Shown: positions 35,180 through 46,007 of the stretch, piece after piece
Layout of the letters: the number at the start of each line of letters is the position of its first letter
Numbering within the stretch: the stretch's first letter is position 1
Assembly (NCBI GenBank): GCA_010645155.1
Contig: JAAGOF010000251.1
Span: forward strand, 1,445,710-1,509,709
DNA: 64,000 bases
Origin: Tigriopus japonicus
Taxonomy: Eukaryota > Arthropoda > Copepoda > Harpacticoida > Harpacticidae
Direction of reading: 5' to 3'
Made by a program: the position numbers and the translations under genes
Notes under the pieces: generated by a model
The model's input: only the letters and a program-made list of their open reading frames with translations
Told to the model about the DNA's origin: nothing
The model's database searches: none

Positions 35180-37148
35180 GAGAGTATTTAGTAACAAATT
35201 GAATTCAAATTGAATGAAAATACATTTAGCGGCTTTGAGTAATTTGGGTTTGAATGGTACATTTTTGAACCTCAAAAAAACAAAAAAAAACGCTACAGTT
35301 ACAGGAAAAAAACAAATTCCCAAGGATTTCATATAACTTTTCAATGTTGCGTAAAAGCAAGAACTTTTTTAAGTTACAAGTTCATGTCAAAATAACTCAT
35401 AATAATTTGCAATGTTACTTAAAAATGTACTTAAAACAAGATTTTTGGAATAAATTCTTATTTTTTTGCAGTACACTTTGTTATGCGTTCCTCCAAGATT
35501 GCAAATAAATATGTCTAACAGATTCATAATAAAATTTACGATTTCTTGAAAGATCATGTTCAAAATGGACAAAAATCAAAACTTGAAACACTAACAGAAT
35601 TTTTCAAAATGTCAAAGTATCATCCAACTTTAAGTGCCTTTGAATTTGCAAAAGATTTTTTTCTGAAATATATCTTAAGCGCTTTTTAGGTGAGATTTTA
35701 TATTATTTTGAGCTATTTTGACAAAAACTTTAAAAGTCAAAAAAATCATTTTCTATTGCAACATTAAAAATTTATTTGAAATCTTTGGAAATTTGTGTTT
35801 TGATATAAATGTAATGTTTTCCGGCATTTTGGTGTCAAAAATGGACCATTCAAATCCAAATAACTCAGTTGCTCACAAATGTATCTTTAATTGATTTGAA
35901 TTTTTCAAGTAACTAAATGGTCTCTGAATTTGGATCAATTAGTTTATCAAAAAATGTTGTAATGAATAGGTTTTTAGGTAAATAACTTTTTCCCTGGAAC
36001 TAAACGTATGTAATACAATAATAGTAAAGTTGTTCCTCATTGAATTGTGACTCCAAAATGCCATGATGTCTTGGGGTATTTCGATCCAAACGTAAAAAGC
36101 CATTCAGAACACCATGTCTCCTCTCTTCTTAATCAGGCTCATTCATTGTTTAATCTTTTGACCTCAAGAAGCTCGTTCAGAGCTTGCAACTGACCTAGCT
36201 CTACTTGATTGAAACTGAAGAAGCAAGAGGAGAGAAGAGGAGCACCTCCTTCCAAGAACTACTGGCTTATCACAGACATGAACATTGAAGGGAGAGGAAT
36301 TTTGGACAAATACATGGAAACAGTCAAAGTTTCATTGAGTTTCCTCTCCACAAGCTGATCTCTTTCTCTGTTACGCATTCAAGTGAAAGGATTCCCACAA
36401 CTGATCGTCCAAATATTTTTGCACTACAGGCCTATTTGCTGTTCAAGGGTTGCACGGTAGAGATGGCAATCCTGGCTTGCCTCAACTAGTTGATAAACAA
36501 GGACAAACAAAATATTGGACTTGTGCATGTGTGTGTTTGATTCGTGAATTAAGTGGAAAGACCAGTGAATTGGCCTTTGCCGTTGTCCTCTGTAAGTTGC
36601 ATTGGGAATTGCAAGTGGAAACAAAACGAGAGAAATATTTTTAAAAGAAATGTTATTCAATGTACACTACATTTGAACGCACAAGTGGACGCAAAAAAGA
36701 AGAGGTAGGTAAAGCTTCCATCAATCGTGGACATTTTATTGAGATTAGAAGGCTGCTTTACAGGGACTTCAAACACAACTCTGACCGCTCTGACCGTGTC
36801 TGTCCTCTTTTCAATTTGATTAGCCTTGCAGGATTGTTCTTGGGAACATTTTGAAGAGTAGAATTAAGTGTAAAGATAAATATTTTAGCAATGTTTGTTC
36901 TCTGTTTTCTTTAGAATTTTGCAAATTTTGTCACACAATGTAGAATATTTTAAACAGTAAAAAATTTGCATCGTATTGCGGCCAAAAACTTGACTCAATG
37001 AAAGTAATTGAGTAGCTTTTCACGTCAACCTTAAATTAATCTTGAATCGACAATTCAATCAGCTTTCTTTTCCCCCAAAAAATCTAAATATTGCCATTAT
37101 CCCTGAAGAGGGATCGTTAACGACTAGCCTCATTCTACTTTTTCCACT
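35180..37148. other. AT-rich interior of the composite insertion
   Basis: No recognised gene or element ends. Open frames at 36450-36854 show no domain. It is presumably cargo or the decayed body of the insertion. Confidence 0.4.
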
Positions 37149-37156
37149 CATACCAC

Positions 37157-38823
37157 TAAGGACAGGAAGTTTAGACGAATAAAACTATCAAATTAGACCA
37201 AAACAGACAATTATAATTGCCTTATTATACGAAAAAAGACAAATAAGATTGCCCAATTAAACAAAAGAAAACGAATAAAAGTTCAAAGAAGACGAAAAAA
37301 CGAAGAAAATCTCACTAAAAAGACGTAAAAAATCGAAACAATTTGCCTAAAAGGCGAATGAAACTACTTACTCATAAATAGAGCCCGGGAAAAAATGTTG
37401 GAAAAACATCCAAAAAATGTCATCAAAATGTCAGGAAAAAGGGCAAAAAATGTTGAAATATAGGGCAAAAAGGGCAAAAAATGTTGAAATTTAGAGCAAA
37501 ATGAGCAAAAATAATGTTAATAATTAGGGCAAAAAGCTAACGAAATGTGTGAGAAATGGGACTAGATGCGTGGAGGACTTGAGAAGACTACTTAAGACAG
37601 TGTGACCAGACATCTGAAGGAAATATTGCCGTCAAAACTCTAGCTTAAAAAACGGGAGGTTGCACTTCACAAAGCGAGGTGTTTTTATAAGCTAGACGTC
37701 AAAACAGTTTATGTTATAAGTCAGATAGCTCATTCATCAGACCCTTTGAAAGGCAATAGATATTAAAGTCTGAGTAAATAATGGCAACAGTGCCAACGTA
37801 AAACATAATCCACTCTACACATAGCTATTTAGCCCACGTAAAATAATCACGGAAACAAGGGTCACAAAGTTTCTGATGTGAACTTTTTCACAATAACAAA
37901 AAGAAACTTTAAGGGCACTTTTTCCCCTCTCCAAAGATTTTAATTGATTGCCATCGTAAAATGTGAAGCTGAACAATGACAATTTTAGCGGGAAATTTTG
38001 GCGGGAAATTTCAATCAAGCCTTCCTTTGATTAATTGGTCCCTCAGAACCGGTTTTGGGATGACATTTTTGAGCAAAAAGTACAAAAAATGTTAAGAAAA
38101 TGTTGAAATTTTCCAAAAAAATGTCAAATAAAATTAAAATGTTATATTCACGTAAAATTGGCAAAAATGTAAAAAAAATATTTTTTATGTAAAAAAAAAT
38201 TTTCTTAGCCCTACTCAAAACTATGATAAAAAAAGGAGACAAATTGAGTGCCTGTACAGACCGAAAAAGACGTTTAAACTGCTTTTACTGAACAGACAAA
38301 ATGTATCTCCTTATTGACGGAAAAAATTGTCTACTTGTGCAAAAACGGCAAAATCTAGAAAATTTAAAACAGGAATAACCTAATGGGCAAGAATTATTCA
38401 GTGGTACATATGTCAAGTAAAAACAAAAGTTAGAAAATGCCTCCTTTAAGGAGAGTATACAGTAGAGTTATACATAAAGTGAGAATTACAGATACATCAA
38501 TAGTTCTCATGGCCAAAAAGCTTTTTAAACCCAACAGTAATCTTTTCTGTGTCTGGCGGGCAATGCTACGAGTCCAAATTGATTTTTAAGTGTGGATTGT
38601 TTTTGTTGGTGCAAAACCGGAATTGACAATCAATCAATTTATTTCCTTGGCTGAAGCTTTGACGTTGAACTTTCTTCGAAGTTATTTTTTGCGTGGAAAT
38701 TAGAAAACAACGCGTAAAGAGCTTGAAAAAGACAAATAATATGCAAATTAGACGAAAAAAATTCGCGACGAATAAAGGCTCAGAAGACGAATAGTTTTTT
38801 TTCGTTTCAAGTTCCTGTCCCTA
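37157..38823. mobile_element. Non-autonomous hAT family E, host to a nested hAT
   Basis: Ends TAAGGACAGGAAGTTTAGACG and an inverse TAGGGACAGGAACTTGAAACG. The duplication is decayed (CATACCAC at 37149-37156, CTTATCAT at 38824-38831, 5 of 8). The interior repeats AGACGAATAA-like subterminal motifs. It is interrupted by family F at 37379-38213. Confidence 0.72.
37379..38213. mobile_element. Non-autonomous hAT family F, nested
   Basis: Left end TAGAGCCCGGGAAAAAATG; right-end inverse TAGGGCTAAGAAAATTT. The flanks are CTCATAAA (37371-37378) and CTCAAAAC (38214-38221), 6 of 8 matching. Many AAAAATGTTGAAAT-type subterminal repeats. No ORF. Its right part recurs inverted at 23220-23531. Confidence 0.72.
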
Positions 38824-38832
38824 CTTATCATG

Positions 38833-38963
38833 CTCACTTCTCCCGCTTACTTCTCCCACTTACTTCACCCACTTTCTTCTCCCACTTACTTCTCCCGCTT
38901 ACTTCTCCCACTTACTTCACCCGCTTACTTCTCCCGCTTACTTCTCCCGCTTACTTCTCCCCA
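38833..38963. repeat. 13-bp minisatellite
   Basis: About ten units of CTTACTTCTCCCG with C/G/A variants, directly abutting the right target duplication of hAT family E. Confidence 0.9.
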
Positions 38964-39126
38964 CCCAAAACCCCCTGTTCCCACATGGGCCCCGTAAAGC
39001 TTGTTGTCACTAATATTTTCCCGGTAGAAAATGCTACATTCTCCCAGGGGAGGGTAAGAATCCAGAACCAAAAGAAAGTACTGTTTATACCAGGGGGTTC
39101 TACTTTCCGTAACGGAAAAACTATTT

Positions 39127-39262
39127 TATTATAGATCGTTGTGGAAAAGAAGACTCCGTGAACATCGAACGACTCAAGCCAGCTTTCGGACTTTCAGACT
39201 GTATCGGAACTGCAACAAGATCTGGTCGACTTACTTCCGCTCCAGATCGACTGCAACTATAA
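39127..39262 (+). CDS. C-terminal end of the gypsy Pol, separated by insertion
   Basis: Encodes DRCGKEDSVNIERLKPAFG and a short basic tail, ending at TAA 39260-39262. An ERLKPA motif is the usual end of Ty3/gypsy integrase. The frame agrees with 31526-34631 when the insertion and one 9-bp duplication are skipped. Confidence 0.82.
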
Positions 39263-39343
39263 GCTTCCTGCATTTTAATTTCTAGTTTTATCATTTGATT
39301 GTTATTTTTTTTTATGTCTATTTTTCCCCGTGGGAGGGGGTAG

Positions 39344-39402
39344 TGTAGTCACCCTGATCGTATCTGATTCAGATCGGTAGTTGAAATATACTCGACGCTA
39401 CA
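39344..39402 (+). repeat. 3' LTR, 59 bp
   Basis: Identical base for base to 29747-29805. Preceded by a GTGGGAGGGGG purine tract and followed by duplication CTTT. Confidence 0.9.
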
Positions 39403-39406
39403 CTTT

Positions 39407-42400
39407 CAACAATAATGGGCCAGTGTTCATCTTTGAACTTTGAAGTCGCCAACTACAAAGGGCCAGATGTTTTGTGTATTCCAAGGTGTGCTAGCAAAGT
39501 TGACTTCAAGGCAACTTCAAGGCAGTTTCAGCCGTTTTGTTGATAGCATAAGCTTTTTTGAATCAGAAGTAAACCAAGCAACTTATGAAAAAGAGAAGTG
39601 TACCACTGGTGCCAAGGTGCAACAAGTAGATACCTCAACAACAGTCCAACGCTAGTCATATGTTTAGCATGCACAAACATGTGCTAGTTCCATTGACTTC
39701 AAGTAAACTTCCAGCAAGCTGGGTCTCTATTTGGGCTTAGCATCAGGTTTAATGACGAACATTACCCATGACGTCACTTCAGAGCATTCAGGATCAGAAT
39801 TTCTTATTGCGTTGGAAGTATTAAGTTACATGATATTCTTTCAATCGTATTGTTATTTGTGTCAAAGAAAATATGATCCACGTGTGTTGCATACTATTTT
39901 CAATGTTATTTAAGCATTGAATCCCTATTTTTATGTTTGCCGCTCTGAACATTTTCATTTCTGCTGCCCTGAATTTTATGCCTTCTCTCAGCACGAGGAG
40001 AGGAAGACGGTCGGACGGTCGTTCTCCTTGATCAGTAAAATCAGGAACGCTGCCAACAGCGACAAGACGGTCTATTTAAAGGAAAACATAGTTTTTTTTG
40101 TCGGTCTATTTCCATGAATATTTTATGGGGCAATCTGGTTACACAATGACTTGGCGACTTAAAAACATGTCATTTTGCAACATGAAATAGAATTATGAAC
40201 AAACCATACTCATGAATGCACCAAGTGTATCTGTTGACCTTTTCTTCAATTCTTCGAAAGCATACCTGATACGTCGAGTCTTGACTCAGGACTGATGAAG
40301 TGTTTCTCACTCGACCACATCAAACTTAAAATTTTTTGAAGTATAGTCATGATGTTAGAAAATTCAGCAGGCTTTCAAGATGTATCAGCAAGACGAAATA
40401 TCAAGCATAATATTTGATAGAAACTGGAATCGTTAGGCTTTTGTGAAAGTAAGAAACCGAACTTTGGCCAAATTTTGATTAAAGCTAATTTGGCCTTGAT
40501 GGCAAAACTGATCGGAGGGCTCCGGTAATGACCCTTAATAAGGGTCATTAAGGGTTGAGAGGTTCTCCGAGAAGCACGCCTAGAGAGGAGTATTCCAACG
40601 TTGTGGAAGCACTCCCATTTGAATACTTCAACGCTGATCAATCGAACTGCAAGCGAACTTCCTTCCAGTGTTTCCTTAAATTAGCTGCCAAAATTTGCAT
40701 GCTGCTGTGATATCAATCAATGTTTTGAGTTGAATGGAGTAATATGAAATAACGCAGGAGAAATGTGGAATAGCTGAATCAGCGGGCAATTCGTGTTTCG
40801 AGCATAGACGTCTATAGACAAGCCATTGTTGTCGGTTTGTCTGCCTTGTTTTCTGCTGAAACTTGCCAGAAGTTGCGTGAAAAGTCAAATATTTCCGAGG
40901 AATATCGTGAAACACTTGCCCAAACAAGTGAAAGATTTTAGGTTGGAATGAGAGACTTACTTTTCAAAATGGCAGCTGTCTCAACAAAACCAGCCAATTG
41001 AACTACGAAGTGTACTAACAAGTACACTATCTAGAGTTGCCATCAAAACATATGCTCACACCATTTACTTGAACTTGACGATTCATATTGCGTTTGCCAC
41101 GATTTGTCAAAATTACACCCAAATAACTATCAGAGTGCCACAAGTTCAAATTGATTTAGTATATGAAATCACTGAATGCGATTTCGTTGGGTTGCAGAAA
41201 TCTTCAAAGGAGCTGTGTTTATGAAGTTAATGAAGAGTTTACTCTCAAGTAGACTTTGTAGCATACCTTCAAGTAAACTAGCAAGCATTCCAAGACCAAT
41301 ACAACTAAAACATATGACCTAAAGAGTCGAGAACAGACCTCTCGATCTAGCTCCTTTCGTGTAAATTCGAGTGTCTAAAGAAATGAGGAAGAACTACAAG
41401 AAGGTGGCCGATACATAGTTCACGGTGGGTGCCGGTTGGTACGAAGACAAATGTTGTTAGCAATGCAAGCCATTACATTCACACAACTTCTTTGTTATTC
41501 CTCTACTTGTACACAAAATATCAAATTCCTCTACGACTCATTTTCTTACATTTTTTCTTTCATATTTTGCTATTGATCAAATAATTTTGAACCCTGAAAT
41601 ATTCCAGGCCTGACAAATTGATCTTACTTCTAACCAATATTTCAGTATTTTTGGGGTGGAAAATATAAGTCTTTTGTGCACTTTCTTAATAAACATAAAT
41701 TTCCAAATAACATTTGCATTGCTAAAGCATTGAAATGTTAATCTTTTATTTTCTGAGCCTGACCTAACTTTGAACTCTGATCAGTGCAAATTGGCAACCC
41801 TAAACTGAACAAATAATCTGTAGTCTGACATTTGAAAATGGACGTTTGCCAATGCCAAGCGTTTTGAACACTCGAGGATAAAAAATGCCGATTTTAGCAT
41901 AAAGAACATGTCATACACGTGTCAATGTAATACCGCAAAAGTTCTTGTACCAAATGGCAGGAAAAGTAGAAACAAAATGGGTTTTGTCGCGCAACTGACG
42001 ATTAATGTGTTTATTGTCCATCAACGAAAATTTTAGCAAATTGAAAATGAAAATTGTCAAGATTGGCTTGAACTGGGTTGATTGGTGGCTCTTGGTGACA
42101 AACTTGTTGAACACACATTGTCAGTAATGGCTTTCGAACTGTAGAAAGCAAGGACTTGATCATTGGCGAACTTCGTCATTGAAATATAAAATAGTCCACC
42201 ACTTAAATCAATGAAACATGGACCAAAGGAAGGGTATAAGCTGTATAAACCCATTTCTTGGCATCCCACGGCTTCCTTTGCATCACGAGGTCAGTAAAAC
42301 CATGATGTCACATAACATAAGAGCATGGTCTGAAGTTTCTCTTATTAAGTCCTTATAAACTTCATTTTGTGGCCCACTAACAAACTGTCGATTGACTCTA

Positions 42401-42433
42401 AATTGATCTCAACAGGTAGAATGAGTTAGATCA
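39407..42433. other. Intergenic region
   Basis: No supported gene. A perfect 25-nt hairpin (TAATGACCCTT, 3-nt loop, AAGGGTCATTA) lies at 40526-40550. Other open frames are short and without motifs. Confidence 0.4.
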
Positions 42434-42441
42434 GTTGTAAG

Positions 42442-42757
42442 TAGAGATGGACCGAAAACGCTTTCAGCCGAAATTTCGGTTTCGGTTATGCCTACCGAAA
42501 GCAGACATGCACTATAAAGGACGGAGTTTGACAACAAAATTGAAAAAAAATCGTCCAAAAACCACTGAAATTCAAGTTTCCCGATTTTTCAAAATCTACG
42601 CCCTACCCAACATCGAACACTTGAGCAATTTAATTTTTAAAGTGGATTTTGCATTTACACAATTTTGTAGTCAGCTGCTTTCGGTTTCGGTTTCGGTTAA
42701 GCCCTCTTTCGGCCGAAACTTTCGGTTTTGGTTATGAGCCCTTTCGGTCCATCACTA
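42442..42757. mobile_element. hAT MITE family C
   Basis: 316 bp, termini TAGAGATGGACCGAAA and TTTCGGTCCATCACTA. Exact 8-bp duplication GTTGTAAG at 42434-42441 and 42758-42765. Subterminal sequence repeats TTTCGGTTTCGGTT. Non-coding. Confidence 0.93.
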
Positions 42758-42793
42758 GTTGTAAGCTTTATTTTAAAGACCACGGACAAGTTT

Positions 42794-43384
42794 TTATTGC
42801 TTGAGTTTTGGTCGTTTCTTGATGGCAATGAAGCACTCGTAGAACTGCTTTCTGTTGGGAAAATACGCACTTTTCAACTCCATGGAATCACAAGAGCCAC
42901 CCATAAAGGCAAAAAGCCATCCTTGGGTACATTTTTCCAACATTTTGATGGAAAAATACTCGAGTAATGCAGACGTCCTTATTTTGTTTCCTAGACCATC
43001 ATGGCTGACTAAGAATTCAGTCTGACTACGTAGCAACAGATTCAAAACATTTCTGTAGTCCAATACAGAAAGCCAGAGGTAACCAACAGTGTCTTTGATT
43101 AAGCAAAACAAAAAGTGAACCCTTGGGTAAAACCCTTTGTCTTTATTTCTTAAACTTTTCAGGTTACCAAAAGATCGTTCCATAATTTGGAAATCTTTCG
43201 GAAAACTTGAATGTCGCACAACGAGTCTGAATTTGGCCACCCTAAGGCAATTTCTATGTCTTGTTGATTTCGAGAAAGCCCGAATACATGAGATAAAAAA
43301 AAGGATGTCAACTTTGAGTGGTACAGGAATTTGAAACTGTGATCCAGGTGAATGATTTATCATAATGGCAGTCATTGCTAACAA
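42794..43384 (-). CDS. Unrecognised 196-codon open frame
   Basis: An uninterrupted frame starting at an ATG on the minus strand, next to hAT MITE C. I recognise no domain, signal peptide or convincing membrane segment. In AT-rich DNA this length is unusual, which is the only reason to list it. It may be an exon, a repeat-derived frame or chance. Confidence 0.25.
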   Translation of the reverse strand: MLAMTAIMINHSPGSQFQIPVPLKVDILFFISCIRAFSKSTRHRNCLRVAKFRLVVRHSSFPKDFQIMERSFGNLKSLRNKDKGFYPRVHFLFCLIKDTVGYLWLSVLDYRNVLNLLLRSQTEFLVSHDGLGNKIRTSALLEYFSIKMLEKCTQGWLFAFMGGSCDSMELKSAYFPNRKQFYECFIAIKKRPKLKQ

Positions 43385-43538
43385 CCTTCCGCTTCAAATC
43401 TTTGCAATGCTGACGTGCTTGGCAAGGAATTGTTTGCCCGTCTCCAAGACTTGTTCCGCGGGCTTTGATGCTAGAATTCTCTACCCCGTGTTGTTGCATC
43501 AGGAGAGATGTTGGTAAATGACTAGATGTATTGTCAAG

Positions 43539-43746
43539 GCGCCATCCTCCTCTCGAGGCGCCATCTTCCTCTCGAGGCGCCATCTTCCTCTCGAGGCGCC
43601 ATCCTCCTCTCGAGGCGCCATCTTCCTCTCGAGGCGCCATCCTCCTCTCGAGGCGCCATCTTCCTCTCGAGGCGCCATCCTCCTCTCGAGGCGCCATCCT
43701 CCTCTCGAGGCGCCATCCTCCTCTCGAGGCGCCATCCTCCTCACAA
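43539..43746. repeat. 19-bp minisatellite, about 11 units
   Basis: Unit GGCGCCATCCTCCTCTCGA with C/T alternation (CCTCCTC or CTTCCTC). It contains both GGCGCC and CTCGAG palindromes. As 19 is not a multiple of three and the unit has no stops, all frames are open on both strands; those reading frames are artefacts. Confidence 0.96.
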
Positions 43747-43759
43747 CGCCGCCGAAGAA

Positions 43760-44310
43760 CTTCCCTCTTTGCATGCTTCTCACCTTGCTTCTGCCTGACC
43801 AAATCTCATGTTGACTTGAAGTCAATGCTTGTAGCACACCTTGGCGCACGCTAAGCATACGAGCTAAATTGTGTTATGCCATGGTTGGCACTTGAAAAAA
43901 CAATTTTGGAAACCCAAAATAATGTTTTAAATGTAGATAGCATGACTTCTTATATTGGTGGGGCAACAACTTTTTATATTTTGAGTATTAAGACACTTCT
44001 GCATTTCATTAGCTAATATCAGTTTTTTATTGTTTAAAAAAATTAATTGAGCTTAATTATGAGTAGTATATATTCCACCAGAAGGTTGCAGGAGGTCAAA
44101 GTCATTAATTAAACTGGTAGCGTAAACAATATTCCCGAATATCTGGCGTTTTTCTAGCATTTTTTGGAAAAAAAAAATCTGGCGGTAAACTTCGATAACT
44201 GGCGTTTTTGATTGGTTCATCTGGCATTTTTGGTCTCCCATTACCTGGCAGCCCTGCAAACCTGAACTGTCAACGACAACTGGTTTTAGGATGAAATGGT
44301 AATCCCCGCG
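43760..44310. other. Intergenic spacer
   Basis: AT-rich, no gene or element ends recognised. Confidence 0.4.
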
Positions 44311-44311
44311 A

Positions 44312-45602
44312 ATTGGCAAGCGCACAGCTCATGTTTACAAAAATCCGCTCGTCAGGTGCCCTCGTTGGAGGCTTGTCAACAAATCTCAAATGCTGTTCCT
44401 TCCTGTACGCGAGTGTTGTCGCTTTGTGCTGAAATGGCTGTATTGATCTAGAACAAGTAACTAATGTCAATAGAAATTTTAGGATCCAACAAAAGATCAG
44501 GTCCTAGAAATTAAATGTTTGAGAAATAGTCATGATAAACAAGTTCCGGATTATGTTAATGATGTGGTTCTCAAAAAGTATCTAAGTAACTTCCAGACCC
44601 TAAGTCACTAGTATGTATGTATGTGTGTAATGTTTAAATATGGTGGGAAGGGGGGTTTTCTTTGGTGTTTTATAGTTAGTTTACATCCTTCATGGTGCTG
44701 ATATTACTCAAAGCTAAAACTTCATGCAAATTTCCAATGTTGGGGACCACCTATTCCATTTCTTTTAGTTTCATTTCCACCCCAGCATTCTTCTTTCACA
44801 TTCTTTATCGTTAAGTAATCTCAATTTAATAATCAGGCATTTTACGTGTCAACTTTAACATGATTTTCATTGAGGGTCAATGTAACAACCTTGCTTCTTA
44901 CTGTAAATGAAGTTCGCATTAATTATCAAGTGCTTTTTGTTTCTACTAAATTGTTCTCAAACCACATGATAGCACATAATGAAAATGGCATTGCACACCA
45001 AGATCTTCAATTCCTTGATATATATTTTCAGAAATTATTTTGCACATATTTGCAATTTTTGTCAAGAACTTGTCTTTTTTTAAAGTTGCATTAAGAAAGA
45101 ATCATTGCTCACTTATTAGCCTCTCATATGTAAAAAAGGCAAGTTGGAAACCAACAAAAATGAAGCAACAGATCGTGCGTGTAAAGGTTATCCTTACAAA
45201 TTGCCTAAAACAATCAAATCAGTTATGGCTACAAAGGACTTATTTGAATTCGCTTTCATCATGAACAAGGCTATCTTTCTTATTCAGTAGTCTCAAGATG
45301 GGTGTACCAATTTGCACAGAAAAAGTATATTGAAGTCTAAAAATTGTTGCGACGAGACAGGCATGGGACATGGACGAGCAAGCAATAAGTCATTCTATTT
45401 TATCATTTGTCTAGATTCTATTCAATTTCAATTTTGTGAAAACAAAGTTGTTTCAAACAATTTTCTTTTCAAGAGTTCAGATTTTTGCTCTTTGCTTTTG
45501 TTCCATGTCCCATTCACAACTCTTATCGCATCATTATCCTGCTCAGTCACAAGTTACAATCGCGTATTGCAAATTTCAAGTATCAAATGTGGTAAAAAAA
45601 TA
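44312..45602 (+). repeat. Direct segmental duplication, copy A
   Basis: About 1.29 kb starting ATTGGCAAGCGCACAGCTC. It is highly similar to 46008-47763. No recognised coding sequence, although blocks such as the AAAATCCGCTCGTCA region are GC-richer than average. It retains the single GAAAATGG site (44981-44988) where copy B carries an insertion. Confidence 0.9.
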
Positions 45603-46007
45603 ATCTCTTCGAGTGGAAAGAGCTTTGAAACATGAACACGACGTTACTAGAGTGTGATTAGAGAAATGATTATGAATGTTCGTCAAACAGCCAAGGACAA
45701 AAGCTAACGACACATTGATTAAAACACGTTTCAATAGTAGAGTAAGGGATTTTTAATCACGGAATAAGTGTTTTCGGGCAATTTCTTAATCAGGCCTATC
45801 CGAAAAAAATGAACATCGTTAAGTGCAGTCCAAGTTCAGTCCAGCTTTTTGCCTCCTTCAACCACCAATGACATTTGCTGGTAACTCAATCACCGGGCCT
45901 ATGTGGTAAGTCCAGGACGACAAGGCTTTCGCGCCAAATCGCCTCGCACGCGGGTGGGTTTGTTAAGCCGCCCGGTTCTTGTCACGCCAGCTTACAACGC
46001 AGATCAT
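45603..46007. other. Spacer between the duplicated segments
   Basis: About 405 bp with a GC-richer stretch near 45890-46000. No feature recognised. Confidence 0.4.

Larger units (their letters stand above)
34632..39117. mobile_element. 4.5-kb composite insertion in the gypsy pol
   Basis: The pol frame breaks after SYFF and resumes with IDRCGKED at about 39127. A likely 9-bp duplication is TATTTCTTT (34623-34631) against TATTTTATT (7 of 9 match), which would keep the pol frame when skipped. The insertion contains a 300-bp foldback, a tRNA-SINE-like block, two nested hAT elements and a 13-bp repeat array. Sequences near its two ends share TACATTCT-CCAGGGG motifs as direct copies, not as a clean TIR. 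What mobilised it is unresolved. Confidence 0.6.
29747..39402 (+). mobile_element. Ty3/gypsy element with 59-bp LTRs (mag-like), nested insertions
   Basis: Bounded by two identical 59-bp LTRs and a 4-bp duplication CTTT (29743-29746, 39403-39406). A TGGTGACCCCAGACG primer-binding-site-like sequence follows the 5' LTR, and a GTGGGAGGGGG purine tract precedes the 3' LTR. Very short LTRs are known from the mag lineage (Bombyx mori mag has LTRs of under 100 bp). The internal Gag-Pol frame is interrupted only by insertions at 30734-31517 and about 34632-39117. Without these the element would be about 4.4 kb, the size expected for mag-type elements. Confidence 0.88.

Noticed and set aside
42794..43384. 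Confident protein-coding gene call
   Set aside because: Open for 196 codons but without domain, splice or neighbour support; listed only at low confidence.
43308..43858. Several overlapping Arg/Ser-rich frames around 43.5-43.8 kb
   Set aside because: Produced by the 19-bp minisatellite, which lacks stops in all frames.
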